From positions 62,001 to 126,000 of the forward strand of contig NZ_CP132204.1 of assembly GCF_030718995.1 (NCBI RefSeq): 64,000 nucleotides of DNA. Reading direction: 5' to 3'. Source of the DNA: Arthrobacter oryzae (GTDB lineage Bacteria > Actinomycetota > Actinomycetes > Actinomycetales > Micrococcaceae). Positions 23,696-33,579 of this stretch are shown here, in pieces (the first letter of the stretch is position 1; the number at the start of each line of letters is the position of its first letter). Under the pieces are notes generated by a model. The model was not told where the DNA came from, did no database searches, and saw nothing but the letters and a program-made list of their open reading frames with translations. A program made the position numbers and the translations under genes.

Positions 23696-24421
23696 TCAGG
23701 CGCGCGCAGGCTCATCCTCCGAGCGGTAAGCGAGGATCTTCTCTTCCACGGCCGCTTCGCCCGGTTCACACGTCTGGTCCAGGCTGATGACACCGTAGGT
23801 CCAGCCGTCGCGACGGTACACAACCGACGGCGCCTTGGTTTCCTTGTCCACAAACAGGTAGAAGTCGTGACCCACGAGCTCCATATTGTCGACGGCGTCG
23901 TCGAGCGTGAGGGATGCCGCCGGGAACACCTTGCGGCGGATCAGGACCGGCGAATCCCCTGCAGGGATGTCGTTGTCGACGTCGTACGGCGACCTTTCGA
24001 CCGGGGCGGGCTGGGGCTCCTGGTGATTGCTTGCCTCCACGTACAGAGGCTCCGTGGCGCTTGCCGGCTCAAGGCTGGCTGTCGCCTCGCGGACGGCCTT
24101 GGGTGTATGCCGCCCGTGGTGGACCTTCTTCCGGTCCTTGGCCCGGCGCAGGCGCTCAAGAAGCTTGTTGTAAGCGAGATCGAACGCGGCGAACTTGTCG
24201 GCGGCGCTGGCCTCCGCACGGATAACGGGGCCGCGGCCCAAGACAGTCAGCTCAACCGTGAGCAAGTCTGCGGTCTGGCGGGCCTTGGTCTCCTTGGAGA
24301 CCTTCGCGTCCACCCTTTGGACCTTGTCTCCCAGCGATGCGATCTTTGAGATCTTCTCGTCGGCGTATTCGCGGAAGCGGTCTGAAACCGTCAAATTCCG
24401 TCCGCTGATCATGAACTCCAT
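23696..24421 (-). CDS. hpf: Ribosome hibernation promoting factor, long form
   Basis: Binds the small ribosomal subunit in stationary phase and, through its C-terminal domain, pairs 70S ribosomes into inactive 100S dimers. At 241 aa it is the long form. The N-terminal HPF/RaiA domain (about 1-105) starts MEFMISGRNLTVSDRFREYADEKISKI. The C-terminal dimerisation domain (about 175-235) has VLIRRKVFPAASLTLDDAVDNMELVGHDFYLFVDKET. ATG at 24421 is chosen because GGAGGGC lies 4-5 bases upstream; the frame opens earlier without a ribosome site. A gap of about 180 bases to comF, rich in A/T on the upstream side, probably holds its own promoter. Confidence 0.95.
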   Translation of the reverse strand: MEFMISGRNLTVSDRFREYADEKISKIASLGDKVQRVDAKVSKETKARQTADLLTVELTVLGRGPVIRAEASAADKFAAFDLAYNKLLERLRRAKDRKKVHHGRHTPKAVREATASLEPASATEPLYVEASNHQEPQPAPVERSPYDVDNDIPAGDSPVLIRRKVFPAASLTLDDAVDNMELVGHDFYLFVDKETKAPSVVYRRDGWTYGVISLDQTCEPGEAAVEEKILAYRSEDEPARA

Positions 24422-24598
24422 GGTGCCCTCCAAATGACTTCGGTGACACGACGGCGGCACTTCCCGGGGCCGATCTGACTGACAGTCGAGCCCCTTTCCG
24501 AGCCGCTATCGACAGGTACAACTGATCTTGGTACCCACAACCGACGTTAGTTCATCGCTACCCGTTATTCACCTTTTCTTCGTTTATTTTTTTCCGAG

Positions 24599-25516
24599 TC
24601 AGCCGCCCTTCGCCGCGCTGGCGCCGGGAGCGGCCGGCGGATCGGCGACGTCGGGCGGGCGTGTCGCCGCAAGAACGACGGCACCCACCACTACCCCTCC
24701 CGCCTGGTGCACTGCCCGCGCCGCTTCCGCCAGCGTGGCGCCGGTGGTGAGGACGTCATCCACGAGGATGCACCGGCGCCCCCTGATATCCGGTGCAAGG
24801 AGCATTGGCCTTGCCCGCATGGAGCCACGGACACGCCTAACGCGGGCGCCGCGTCCCAGGCCTTTCTGTCCTCCGGCCAGGGCATGCGCTGGGACCAGCG
24901 CCTGGAGGCGCTCAGGCAACCCGCCGGCGGCCCGGCCTCCCTGCGTGAGGATGCCTCCCTTGCGGAGTATGCTGGCGGTGCGCCCCGCCCCAAGGCTCCC
25001 GCTTCTGGCCAGGTTCCGGAGCATGAGATGCACGGGGCTGAAGCCACGTCTCCTGAACGCGCTGCTGGTAGTGGGAACGGGCACCAGGCAGAATCCCGAC
25101 ATAGTCCCCGCCGCCCCTTTGATGGCCCGTCCCAACGCTTTGGCCAACACCGATTCGAGCTGGCCCTGGCCGTGTTTCTTGAAGGAGAGCACGGCCTGTG
25201 CGAGCTCCTCGCGGTAAACCCCCGCCGCAACGACAGGCAGGATCACCGACCCGTTCACGTCCATCAGGGCGGGTGCCTGCCCGTCAGCCCGGAACGGGGT
25301 CCTTGTGAGCACACGCACGGCCCGTTCACAGTGGCCGCACAGGGAGAAGTCTTCGGTCCCGCAACACACGCATTCCACCGGGGCGGCGAGTGCCAGTAGC
25401 TCCCGGCCGGCGTTCGCTGCACCATCCGCGGCCCGCATCCACCACTGCGCATAGTCGCTGCGGTGCTTTGCCGGCGTGGGGGCGGCCGGTTCAAGATCCG
25501 GATCGGAGCTTCTCAT
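24599..25516 (-). CDS. comF: ComF-family phosphoribosyltransferase-like protein
   Basis: ComF proteins are linked to DNA uptake or primosome work in competent bacteria. The protein has a zinc-ribbon-like CVCCGTEDFSLCGHCER near the N-terminus and a phosphoribosyltransferase domain ending with the PRPP loop RRCILVDDVLTTGATL. RRRGFSPVHLM also fits. The start is uncertain. ATG at 25516 gives 305 aa, longer than most ComF; the frame is open to 25687, and its extension is encoded by imperfect 18-bp repeats. A shorter start is possible at the ATG just before the zinc motif. Its position between lpqB and hpf matches the M. tuberculosis order. Confidence 0.85.
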   Translation of the reverse strand: MRSSDPDLEPAAPTPAKHRSDYAQWWMRAADGAANAGRELLALAAPVECVCCGTEDFSLCGHCERAVRVLTRTPFRADGQAPALMDVNGSVILPVVAAGVYREELAQAVLSFKKHGQGQLESVLAKALGRAIKGAAGTMSGFCLVPVPTTSSAFRRRGFSPVHLMLRNLARSGSLGAGRTASILRKGGILTQGGRAAGGLPERLQALVPAHALAGGQKGLGRGARVRRVRGSMRARPMLLAPDIRGRRCILVDDVLTTGATLAEAARAVHQAGGVVVGAVVLAATRPPDVADPPAAPGASAAKGG

Positions 25517-25574
25517 CACATCATCAAGGCTGCCTGACGGGATACCCCCGGCGGCAGTCCCCAATCCGCCTGTG

Positions 25575-25663
25575 TGGACAGTTCCGCCGATGTGGACGGA
25601 CGCCCACTGCGCACATGCCCGCTCAGGTGGACATGCCCGCTGATGTGGATGGGCGGCGCGCCG
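25575..25663. repeat. Imperfect 18-bp tandem repeats upstream of comF
   Basis: Units beginning TGGAC or TGGAT occur at 25575, 25593, 25628 and 25646, at 18-, 35- and 18-bp steps. ACATGCCCGCT is repeated exactly at 25613 and 25631. The block falls between the likely comF start and the lpqB stop, in a frame open to comF. Confidence 0.6.
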
Positions 25664-25696
25664 GGTGGAGCCCCTGGTGGAGGCCATGCCGCGACG

Positions 25697-27418
25697 TCAG
25701 CCGGGGAAAGACGGATCCACAGGCCCTTGCAGCTGGGGCGACCAGCCGTTTCCGAGTCGCTGGAAAATGCCGTCAGCAGACTGTCCGAAAATTTCTTCCG
25801 GCCCGTTGCCTGCACTGATTGCCGTAAGCCCTGGCCAGGGTGCCAGCTGCTGGGCCTGCGTTGATGCCAGGGAGAGCAGTTCCGGTGTGACGTTGTCAGT
25901 GGCCGATGCCTTCATAACCACCACGGTGGTGTCGCTGACCCACACGCCCTGGTCCGGCTGCCGGTCCGTCAGCAGAGTCGTCGGCGCTGTCAGGTCCCGG
26001 GGCGTGCCGTCGGCATTGCGCACGATGCCCGTCACCTGCACGCGGGTCTTCCCGTTCTGCTCCGAAATAACCAAGGCACGCACCCCTTCACGCGATATGC
26101 GGAACTCCTTGACTGTGCGTCCGGCAAGCCAGGCAGGGGCCAGCGTGACTGTAGGCACGGCGGCTCCTTCCGTCACGCCTGTGGGACGGTAGGCAAGTAC
26201 TTCCGTGGCACCGTTGGCTCCGGGGCCAGCCGTCCAGACCCAATCCTGCTGGCCGAACGACGGATGAGTCAGGGTGGACCGTGTGGTCAGCGCACGCGCG
26301 GGCTGGCCAGGCACGATCGAGTACAACGTGGTCCGGCTGCCGTTGAGGAATGCCACCGACTGTGATACCGGCGATTCGGCAGGGGAAACAGGACCGAGGG
26401 CCCCCACCGGCTGGATATCCGGCAACGGTGAAATACGGTTGTTCTCGTACCTGACCAGCTGGCCGTCGTTCACGGCAATCTGCCGGGCGGGGACATTCTT
26501 GTCCCGGACCGGAGGCAGCACGGACCCGTTGTCCTCGACACGGACGAGGTCCTGGTTTGCCCGCAATTCCACGTTGACGACATCCGGCTGGCCACGGAAG
26601 GTGAGGGCCAGCTGCGTCTGCATCCTCAGCCTGTCCTCGTTGGAGGCTTCCACGAGTTCCTTGGCCGAAAGGTCCACCTGGGCTGCGCCTGAGACGACGG
26701 GAACGGACTCCCGCGTCAGCTTCATCCCGGAGGGGAAGGCGCTGACCACGGCGCCCTTGAGGTACGGGGCAGGGCCGCTCAGCAAAGCGCTGGTCATCGC
26801 CTTGACCGTCCTCTTCTTGTTGAACCATCTGACGTCGGGCACGGCGTAGGTGTAGCCGGGATCGTAGAAATAGATGGGGTAGGCGCCGTAAATCACCTTG
26901 AACGTCTGCTCCGGGATGGCGATCCCGTCAGGAACCGCCGAGATACGCCATTCCCCGTCCACCTGCGTGAGCGTGACGGGAATGTTCTCCTTTGTGCCTT
27001 CGGGGAACTGCGTGGCGATCCCGTCCGCGTCGACCGAGTAGGCGACATCCAGTTCGTAGTTATAGACGTTCTCGACTCCGGTCCGGACCACCCTCGTCGA
27101 GCGGAAGACCAGGGTGCGCTGGTCCGGTTTCCAGGCTACTGAGGCTGCCTGTGTCAGGTATTCCCGCGCCACGGCATAGTCGTCTTCGTAGCCACTGCCG
27201 GCGAGGTAGAAGTCTTCGATGACGGAATCAGGTCCGGCGCCCTCACGCGGCGCCACCGGAAAGAATACGGGGGCGTTGTTTGGCTTGCCCGCGCTTTCAT
27301 CAGTGCTTTTACCGACCGGCCCGGAGCGCGGAATCTGGGCGCACGAGGTCAGCAACAGGAGCAAGGCTGTCATCAGCGCAGCAGCCAGGGCGCGGAAGCG
27401 ACGTGATCCGGCGGTCAT
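25697..27418 (-). CDS. lpqB: Lipoprotein LpqB, partner of MtrB
   Basis: Extracytoplasmic lipoprotein (573 aa) that interacts with the sensor kinase MtrB and tunes the MtrAB response controlling cell-wall and division genes. The signal peptide ends in the lipobox LTSC with lipidated Cys26. A GerMN-type domain lies at about 190-310 ([41 protein letters not shown] segment), followed by a long beta-propeller-like C-terminal half. The start overlaps the mtrB stop by 4 bases. The lpqB-mtrB-mtrA order is the classic actinobacterial one. Confidence 0.95.
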   Translation of the reverse strand: MTAGSRRFRALAAALMTALLLLLTSCAQIPRSGPVGKSTDESAGKPNNAPVFFPVAPREGAGPDSVIEDFYLAGSGYEDDYAVAREYLTQAASVAWKPDQRTLVFRSTRVVRTGVENVYNYELDVAYSVDADGIATQFPEGTKENIPVTLTQVDGEWRISAVPDGIAIPEQTFKVIYGAYPIYFYDPGYTYAVPDVRWFNKKRTVKAMTSALLSGPAPYLKGAVVSAFPSGMKLTRESVPVVSGAAQVDLSAKELVEASNEDRLRMQTQLALTFRGQPDVVNVELRANQDLVRVEDNGSVLPPVRDKNVPARQIAVNDGQLVRYENNRISPLPDIQPVGALGPVSPAESPVSQSVAFLNGSRTTLYSIVPGQPARALTTRSTLTHPSFGQQDWVWTAGPGANGATEVLAYRPTGVTEGAAVPTVTLAPAWLAGRTVKEFRISREGVRALVISEQNGKTRVQVTGIVRNADGTPRDLTAPTTLLTDRQPDQGVWVSDTTVVVMKASATDNVTPELLSLASTQAQQLAPWPGLTAISAGNGPEEIFGQSADGIFQRLGNGWSPQLQGPVDPSFPG

Positions 27419-29331
27419 TTCGCTTCTTCCCGGCCCGCAGCGGGCTTCGGTCCCGGCGCGGCGGCGTCGGGCGAAGCAACACTGTCAAGAAGCAGCATGG
27501 TGCCCTGCCCCGCTCCACCAGGCAATTCGACGTCGGCAGGTTCCAGCAGGAGCGGAGACTTCGAGATGGCCTCGCCCTGCCTCAGCGGAAGCGTCAGCCT
27601 GAAGTTGGATCCCGTTCCCTTGTTGCCCCAGGCCTGGAGCCATCCATTGTGGAGTTTGGTGTCTTCCGCGGCGATGGACAGGCCCAGCCCGCTGCCCCCT
27701 GTGGTCCGTGCCCGGGCGGGGTCTGCCCGCCAGAAACGGTCGAAAACCCTTGCGGCCTCGGCCTGCGTCATTCCGATGCCGTGATCACGGACGGCGACGG
27801 CGACGGCGGTTTCGTTGGCAGCTACGGAAATGTTGACCGGTTTCCCTTCACTGTGTTCGAGCGCGTTAAGCACGAGGTTGCGGAGGATCCGCTCGATGCG
27901 CCGGTCATCCATCTCCACGACGACGCTCTCTTCCTGCGAATTGATGGTGACTTCCGAGCCGTACTCCGCCGCGACGGGCTGAGCGTCTTCCACGACATTC
28001 GTGAGGAGCTGCAGGATATCGGTGGGTTCGGCGTCGAGCACGGCCACGCCTGCGTCGAAGCGGGAGATTTCCAGGAGATCAGCCAGCAGTGACTGGAACC
28101 GCTCCACCTGGTTGTAGAGCAGCTCGGCGGAGCGCTTGTTGATGGGGTCGAAATCATGCCGTGCGTCGTACAGTACTTCCGCAGCCATCCGCACCGTGGT
28201 GAGGGGCGTGCGCAGTTCGTGGGACACATCGGAGACAAAGCGCTGCTGCATCTGGGACAGCGTTGCCAGCTGGGTGATCTGTTCCTGCAGGCTGGCGGCC
28301 ATGTGGTTGAATGATGCGCCCAGCCGTGCCACCTCGTCTTCGCCCTTGACCACCATGCGTTCCTGGAGCTGCCCGGCCGCCAGTTTCTCCGACACCACCG
28401 CAGCATGGCTGACCGGGCTGACCACGTTCCGGGTCACGTACCACGCGATGGCACCGATGATCAGAACCAGGACTGCCCCGCCGGCCAGCAGGACGTTCTG
28501 GATTTCATCCAGGGTTTTCTGCGCGGTATTCAGGTCGTAGATAAGGTACAGCTCGTACACGGTGCCGTTGAACGTGACCTTGTTGCCCACGGCAATACCC
28601 GGCCGGTCTTCCGTGCCTACCGGGAATTCGGTGGATGCCCAGTACTGGTCTTTCCCCGACTCCTGTACGGCCTTCCGCAACTCCGGCGGGATCACGCTGA
28701 TGGTGAGCTGGTCCGAGGCCCGCGATTCCACCCAGCGGTTTCGGGGCTTCGTCTGTTCCGGCATCGCTTCGAACACATACCGCCGCTGGATGACGTTTCC
28801 CCGCCCCTCAACGGCATTGAGGGTGTCGTAGACCAGCGTGATGACGCTGGACTGATCGGTGACCTGGGCCCCGTCGAACGTGTCCTGGACCTGTTTGACG
28901 TGGTAGAGCGTCTCCGACTCCGCCTGGGTCAGCCGTTCCTGGAACAGGTTGTTGGCGATCTGGTTCGACAGGTAGGCACCGACCACGGCGAAGGAGCCGA
29001 TAGAGAGCAAGAGAGTGGTGAGGACCGTGCGGAACTGGAGGGACCGGCGCCAGCGCCGGTGCACCGCACGCAGCAGGAACCGGACGCCGGGCAGGAGCCG
29101 GATCAGGCCTGTCCGGACGAGCCGCAGGACCCGCAATCCGACGATCCGGGCGCGGCGGAACCAGATGCGGGTCCGGAACGGCAGTTCCGAGAACACCCCG
29201 GCCATGGCGTCGGTATGCTCCGGAGCGCCGTGGACGTGGCCATGCTCCGTTTGTTGGGGCCGGGCACCATCCGGCTCATGGCCGGCTTCGCCGCTGGACG
29301 GTTCAGGAACCTGCTTTGTAGCCGACACCAC
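27415..29331 (-). CDS. mtrB: Sensor histidine kinase MtrB
   Basis: Membrane kinase (638 aa) that phosphorylates MtrA. A hydrophilic N-terminal extension (about 1-90, His/Pro/Glu-rich then strongly basic) precedes TM1 (about 100-122). An extracytoplasmic sensor domain follows, then TM2 (about 287-308), HAMP, HisKA with [18 protein letters not shown], and HATPase_c with [18 protein letters not shown] and [12 protein letters not shown]. The GTG at 29331 overlaps the end of mtrA by 29 bases and has no clear ribosome site. A downstream ATG at 29205 would remove 42 residues and avoid the overlap, so the true N-terminus is open. Confidence 0.95.
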   Translation of the reverse strand: MVSATKQVPEPSSGEAGHEPDGARPQQTEHGHVHGAPEHTDAMAGVFSELPFRTRIWFRRARIVGLRVLRLVRTGLIRLLPGVRFLLRAVHRRWRRSLQFRTVLTTLLLSIGSFAVVGAYLSNQIANNLFQERLTQAESETLYHVKQVQDTFDGAQVTDQSSVITLVYDTLNAVEGRGNVIQRRYVFEAMPEQTKPRNRWVESRASDQLTISVIPPELRKAVQESGKDQYWASTEFPVGTEDRPGIAVGNKVTFNGTVYELYLIYDLNTAQKTLDEIQNVLLAGGAVLVLIIGAIAWYVTRNVVSPVSHAAVVSEKLAAGQLQERMVVKGEDEVARLGASFNHMAASLQEQITQLATLSQMQQRFVSDVSHELRTPLTTVRMAAEVLYDARHDFDPINKRSAELLYNQVERFQSLLADLLEISRFDAGVAVLDAEPTDILQLLTNVVEDAQPVAAEYGSEVTINSQEESVVVEMDDRRIERILRNLVLNALEHSEGKPVNISVAANETAVAVAVRDHGIGMTQAEAARVFDRFWRADPARARTTGGSGLGLSIAAEDTKLHNGWLQAWGNKGTGSNFRLTLPLRQGEAISKSPLLLEPADVELPGGAGQGTMLLLDSVASPDAAAPGPKPAAGREEAK

Positions 29332-29977
29332 GGACCGTCAAAACTACTTCGGGGGCTTCGGGGTCGCGCTCGATCTTCGACCTCAGCCGCTGGACGTGGA
29401 CGTTCACGAGTCGCGTATCCGCGGCGTGGCGGTATCCCCAGACCTGTTCCAGCAGGAGTTCCCTGGTGAAGACCTGCCACGGCTTGCGTGCCAGGGCTAC
29501 GAGCAGGTCGAACTCGAGAGGCGTCAACGAGATGCGTTCGTCGTTCCGGCTCACCAGGTGGCCGGCCACGTCGATGGTGATGTCGGCAATACGCAATGTT
29601 TCAGGTGCCTTCTGGTCACCGGGCCGGAGCCGGGCCCTGACGCGTGCCACGAGTTCCGCGGGCTTGAAGGGTTTGGGAACGTAGTCGTCAGCACCCGATT
29701 CCAGGCCGCGGACCACGTCCGAGGTATCCGACTTCGCGGTGAGCATGACGATAGGCGAATCCGACTCGGCGCGGATCTGCCGGCATACTTCGATGCCGTC
29801 CGCACCGGGGAGCATCAGGTCCAGGAGCACAAGATCCGGCTTGGAGGAACGGAAGACTTCCAGCGCCTGCCCGCCGTCTGCGCAAAAGACCGGCTCAAAA
29901 CCGTCATTGCGCAAGACAATCCCGATCATCTCGGCCAGCGCCTCGTCATCGTCCACTACCAGAATGCGTGCCTTCAT
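29303..29977 (-). CDS. mtrA: Response regulator MtrA (OmpR/PhoB type)
   Basis: DNA-binding response regulator, essential in mycobacteria, that controls cell-wall hydrolase and replication/division genes. The receiver domain has the acidic pocket VDDDE, phosphoacceptor D53 in LVLLDLMLPG, and the switch TAK segment. The C-terminal winged helix (about 130-224) has ISLTPLEFDLLVALARKP and DTRLVNVHVQRLRSKIE. At 224 aa it has the standard length. First gene of the mtrA-mtrB-lpqB operon. The start codon lacks an obvious Shine-Dalgarno and is directly preceded by AATATATAACT. Confidence 0.97.
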   Translation of the reverse strand: MKARILVVDDDEALAEMIGIVLRNDGFEPVFCADGGQALEVFRSSKPDLVLLDLMLPGADGIEVCRQIRAESDSPIVMLTAKSDTSDVVRGLESGADDYVPKPFKPAELVARVRARLRPGDQKAPETLRIADITIDVAGHLVSRNDERISLTPLEFDLLVALARKPWQVFTRELLLEQVWGYRHAADTRLVNVHVQRLRSKIERDPEAPEVVLTVRGVGYKAGS

Positions 29978-30236
29978 AGTTATATATTCGCCTATTGAAT
30001 GGCCTTTGTCCCGTTGACGGCCGACACGGCATGGCGTGGCAACCTGCAGCCAGGGTCCGGGCTCGGGAAGCGAACCGGCGCCACAGCGGGAAGAATCAGC
30101 CGGAAGCTATGAGGCATGCGGGCAAAACTATAGGCTGGGAGCGGGCCGGACACTGCACGACACTCCCGGTCCTGAGACATCCGGCGGGAGATCCCGCCGG
30201 GTGGCTCGCGGACAGCGTCTTGTGGGGAGGAACAGG

Positions 30237-31646
30237 TTGTCAGAGCAGGATCCGAACGCGCAGCCCTGGGAGGGCAGGCCGCAGCCGGTACAGCCACGCC
30301 CCTGGGATGCGCCTGCGCAGTGGAACTCACCCCCGCAGTGGAACGCATCGCCCGGCTATGGCGGACAGCCTCCGTGGGGGTCCCCCTACTCCGGCCAGCA
30401 GCCGGGTCCCCATCAGCCGCAGTACGTAGCCCCGCCAAAGCCAGGCATTGTTCCCCTGCGTCCCCTCTCGTTCGGCGAAATCCTTGACGGTTCATTTCAG
30501 ACCATCAGGCGCAACGCCGCCGCGATGCTGGGTGCGGCGCTTCTGGCACAGACCCTGGCAACGGTCGTCGGTGAGGTCCTAGTGGCAGAGACCGAGTCGC
30601 GCGGCGACTCGATCGGGGCGTGGGTGTCAGGCATGGCTCCGCCTGAAATGGTCGGCCTGGGCATCGGCCTCCTTATCGGGGCCGCGCTGCTGGGACTCGT
30701 GTCCTTCTTTATCTCCATTGTGCTGCAGGGCGTGATGGCCGTTCCCGTGGCACGGTCGGTCCTTAACTGGCGCACCGGATTCAGGAAGATGTGGACGCTG
30801 TCACGGTCGAGGATCGGATCGTTGCTCGCGCTTGGCGGGCTCCAGATACTCGCCGGCATAACCTTCGGCGTCGTTCTGGTGGGCGCGACTGTGCTGTTGG
30901 TGGATTCCATGCGCGGATCGTCGGCACTGATCCTTGTCCCCCTGTTCCTCGGCAGCATGCTGGCCGTCGTGTGGCTCTCCATCCGGTTCCTTCTGACACC
31001 GGCGGCGATTGTCGTCGAGGAGCGTGACGTCCTGGACGGCCTGCGCAGATCGTGGCAGCTTACCCGGCACAACTGGTGGCGGATCTTCGGCATCGTCCTG
31101 GTTACGTCCCTCCTCATCGGCATCATCGGCCAGATCGTCCTGATCCCCCTCGGCCTCGCGTCCGGGGGGCTCTCCTCAGTCATCGCGCCCCACGGCGACG
31201 ACGACGGACAGCGTGCCCTCGATGCCGGCCTCGGGATCGCTTCGATCATCGTCACCGCCCTCATCGGGGCAGTCGGATACGCCTTCCAAACGTCCGTGAT
31301 GGGTCTCTTGTATATGGACCTCCGCATGCGGAAGGAGGGCCTGGACCTCGCCCTCCAGCGGCAGCTCGAATCAGGAAACGACGACGACGGCGTCCCCGGG
31401 CGCGGTGTGGCACCGGAGTTAAACTCCGCGGGACTTCCGGCCTCCGGAAGCTGGCCCCGTCTCCATGACGGCCCGCCGCCCGGTTACGGCCCGCCGCCCG
31501 GTTACGGCCCGCCCGGCTATCGTCCCCCGCCGTCCTACGGTCCACCGCCGGGATCCGGCCAGCAGCCTTACGGCCCGCCGCCCCCTTCCGGCCAGCCCCC
31601 TTACGGGCCGCCGCCAGGCTATCGGCCACCGCCGGGCGCAGGATGA
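30237..31646 (+). CDS. Multi-pass membrane protein with GPDPase-membrane-like domain and Pro/Gly/Tyr-rich ends
   Basis: A 469-aa membrane protein. The N-terminal 75 residues are Pro/Gln/Trp-rich (PQWNSPPQWNASPGYGGQP). A conserved block PLRPLSFGEILDGSFQTIRRN introduces about six membrane segments. DGLRRSWQLTRHNWWRIFGIVL marks the cytosolic loop typical of the membrane domain once named after glycerophosphoryl diester phosphodiesterases; no catalytic phosphodiesterase domain is present. The C-terminal 65 residues are PGYGPP-type repeats. TTG at 30237 is chosen for the GGGGAGG 7 bases upstream; the frame is open further up without a ribosome site. First gene of a five-gene operon with DUF4129, DUF4350, moxR and DUF58. 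Confidence 0.8.
   Translation: MSEQDPNAQPWEGRPQPVQPRPWDAPAQWNSPPQWNASPGYGGQPPWGSPYSGQQPGPHQPQYVAPPKPGIVPLRPLSFGEILDGSFQTIRRNAAAMLGAALLAQTLATVVGEVLVAETESRGDSIGAWVSGMAPPEMVGLGIGLLIGAALLGLVSFFISIVLQGVMAVPVARSVLNWRTGFRKMWTLSRSRIGSLLALGGLQILAGITFGVVLVGATVLLVDSMRGSSALILVPLFLGSMLAVVWLSIRFLLTPAAIVVEERDVLDGLRRSWQLTRHNWWRIFGIVLVTSLLIGIIGQIVLIPLGLASGGLSSVIAPHGDDDGQRALDAGLGIASIIVTALIGAVGYAFQTSVMGLLYMDLRMRKEGLDLALQRQLESGNDDDGVPGRGVAPELNSAGLPASGSWPRLHDGPPPGYGPPPGYGPPGYRPPPSYGPPPGSGQQPYGPPPPSGQPPYGPPPGYRPPPGAG
31470..31505 (+). repeat. Perfect 18-bp tandem duplication encoding GPPPGY
   Basis: GGCCCGCCGCCCGGTTAC occurs twice head to tail, followed to about 31640 by degenerate copies. It encodes the Pro/Gly/Tyr-rich tail of the membrane protein and could vary in length between strains. 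Confidence 0.8.
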
Positions 31647-32365
31647 GCCGGCTTTCCCTGTTCGATGCGGCATCCCTGCCGGGAACAGTGCTTGATGAGG
31701 TAGGCCGCGCGCAGACCGAGGCTCCGGTGGACCCCGACAGGCAGGAAGCCCGCCGGTGGGCCGTCGAAGAGCTCGCCAGGCCCGTCTACCAGAATGCGCA
31801 GCCCGACTGGCTGACCGATCTGTGGCGGCAGTTCACTGAATGGCTTCGATCCCTGGGCAACGGCGACCCTGCCATGGACAGCGGTGTGGCCGTACCCGTC
31901 ATCGGCGTGACAATCGTTGTCCTTATTGCTGCGGCAATCCTCCTCGCGCGCCCCCGGCTGAACGCCCGGCGCCGGCGCACGGCCGTGGACGACGTCGACG
32001 TCGATCCGTCCATCACCCCGGCCGAGTACCGTCGGCTGGCAGCAGCAGCGGCAGCGCGTGCCGAGTGGCGCACCGCCGTCGTCGAACAGTTCCGCGCCAT
32101 CGTCCGGTCCGCGGAAGACCGTACGGTGATCGACCCGCTGCCCGGCCGGACGGCGGACGAGGTGGCCGGACAGCTGGCCGGCGCCTTTGGCAGCCACGCG
32201 GCTGAGCTCCGGCGGGCCGCGGGTGTCTTCGACGCCGTGAGGTATGGCAGCGCCGGGGCCTCCGCCGCTGACCACGCGGAAATGCAGGCCCTGGACCGGC
32301 TCCTCGAAGCGGCAAAGCCCGACTTCGGCAGGCCGGTAGCGGACCGACTGGCGCTGCCGCAATGA
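31643..32365 (+). CDS. DUF4129-domain membrane protein
   Basis: A 240-aa protein with one membrane segment at about 82-102 (VAVPVIGVTIVVLIAAAILLA). The C-terminal cytosolic DUF4129 domain follows (TPAEYRRLAAAAAARAEWRTAVVEQFRAIVRSAEDRTVIDPLPGRTADEVAGQL). The ATG overlaps the previous stop by 4 bases and the next gene starts 4 bases before this stop, so expression is coupled. DUF4129 proteins sit beside DUF4350, MoxR and DUF58 genes in many actinobacteria and probably form a membrane complex; the biochemical role is unknown. Confidence 0.85.
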   Translation: MSRLSLFDAASLPGTVLDEVGRAQTEAPVDPDRQEARRWAVEELARPVYQNAQPDWLTDLWRQFTEWLRSLGNGDPAMDSGVAVPVIGVTIVVLIAAAILLARPRLNARRRRTAVDDVDVDPSITPAEYRRLAAAAAARAEWRTAVVEQFRAIVRSAEDRTVIDPLPGRTADEVAGQLAGAFGSHAAELRRAAGVFDAVRYGSAGASAADHAEMQALDRLLEAAKPDFGRPVADRLALPQ

Positions 32366-33579
32366 CCTCCGTGCTCGAGTCCGGGAACCCGCCCGCACCG
32401 GCCGGCTCCCCCGCCGCGGCCGGAGGTGCGGGGCGCGCCCTGACGGAGTGGATCCGACGGCACCGGACGTGGACCGCGCTCATCCTGGTGTTCTCGCTGG
32501 GAGTAGGGCTGACTATCGTGGCCCAGCTCTCGCCCCGGGGGGACAACGGTCCTCTCTCTACGCGCAACGCCGCTCCCGAGGGCGCCAGGGCCGCTGCCGA
32601 AATACTGAGAGACCAGGGTGTGGATGTCAGCCAAACGGACACCCTGGCCGACTCACTAGCCGCGCTGGACCGTGCCAAAGCCGGCGGGAGGGGTGCCACC
32701 TTGCTGCTTTACGATCGGAACGGCTACCTGGACGGTGGGCAGCTGCAGGCGTTGCAGCAGGCCACGGACAGACTTGTGGTGGTGACGCCCCGGCTGAACA
32801 CGCTCAGCGCCCTCGAGGCCGGCATCGCCCCGGCGGGCGTTGTACCGCAAAATGTCTCAACCTTGGAACCCGGTTGCGGGCTGGACGGTCCTGCTGCGGC
32901 GGGGGCGGTCACTGCGGAGTCTGCGTATCTCTACGAGGCCGACCGTGTCTGCTACCAACCCGTAGAAGGGCTGGGCGGCATCTACGCGAGCAGCGACGAT
33001 GGCCGCCTGGTGGTGCTGGGAAGCGCGCAGATCATCAGCAACCGCCTGCTGGACGAACATGGGAATGCGGCGCTGGCGCTCAGGACGCTTGGGGCCTCGG
33101 ACAATCTGGTCTGGTACCTTCCCGGCATCGCCGACGTCACGGTTGAGGACCGGCCGAAGACCCTGGACGAACTGGCCCCGCCGTGGGTGGCGTTCTTCGG
33201 CCCCTGGCTTGCCCTGGTTGCGGTGCTGGCGATGGTTTGGCGGGGACGGCGGCTGGGACCCCTGGTCTTCGAACCGCTTCCGGTGGTGGTCAAGGCAGTG
33301 GAGACCGCCGAGGGCCGCGCCCGTCTGTACCATGACGCACACGCCGTGGACCGCGCAGCCGATAACCTCAGGGCGGGAACCCTGGTCCGGCTCGCGCGGT
33401 TCCTCCGGCTGGGCCCGGACGCTGAGTCCACGGCAATTGTCCACGGCGCCGCACGGCACCTTGGCCGGACTCCTGAGGAGATGGCCCAGGTGCTGGAGGC
33501 CCGTCCCCGAACGGAGAGCGAGCTGGTCCGTTGGGCCCAGCAGCTGGAATCACTAGAGAAAGAGGTAACCGCCCGATGA
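32362..33579 (+). CDS. DUF4350-domain membrane protein
   Basis: A 405-aa protein with membrane segments at about 34-53 (WTALILVFSLGVGLTIVAQL) and 273-292 (PWVAFFGPWLALVAVLAMVW), enclosing an extracytoplasmic DUF4350 domain (AAAEILRDQGVDVSQTDTLADSL, then LLLYDRNGYLDGGQLQAL). The fold resembles a glutamine-amidotransferase-like or GldG-like domain without catalytic residues that I can identify. The cytosolic C-terminus contains helical RTPEEMAQVLEARPRTESELVRW. It overlaps both neighbours by 4 bases. Confidence 0.85.
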   Translation: MTSVLESGNPPAPAGSPAAAGGAGRALTEWIRRHRTWTALILVFSLGVGLTIVAQLSPRGDNGPLSTRNAAPEGARAAAEILRDQGVDVSQTDTLADSLAALDRAKAGGRGATLLLYDRNGYLDGGQLQALQQATDRLVVVTPRLNTLSALEAGIAPAGVVPQNVSTLEPGCGLDGPAAAGAVTAESAYLYEADRVCYQPVEGLGGIYASSDDGRLVVLGSAQIISNRLLDEHGNAALALRTLGASDNLVWYLPGIADVTVEDRPKTLDELAPPWVAFFGPWLALVAVLAMVWRGRRLGPLVFEPLPVVVKAVETAEGRARLYHDAHAVDRAADNLRAGTLVRLARFLRLGPDAESTAIVHGAARHLGRTPEEMAQVLEARPRTESELVRWAQQLESLEKEVTAR

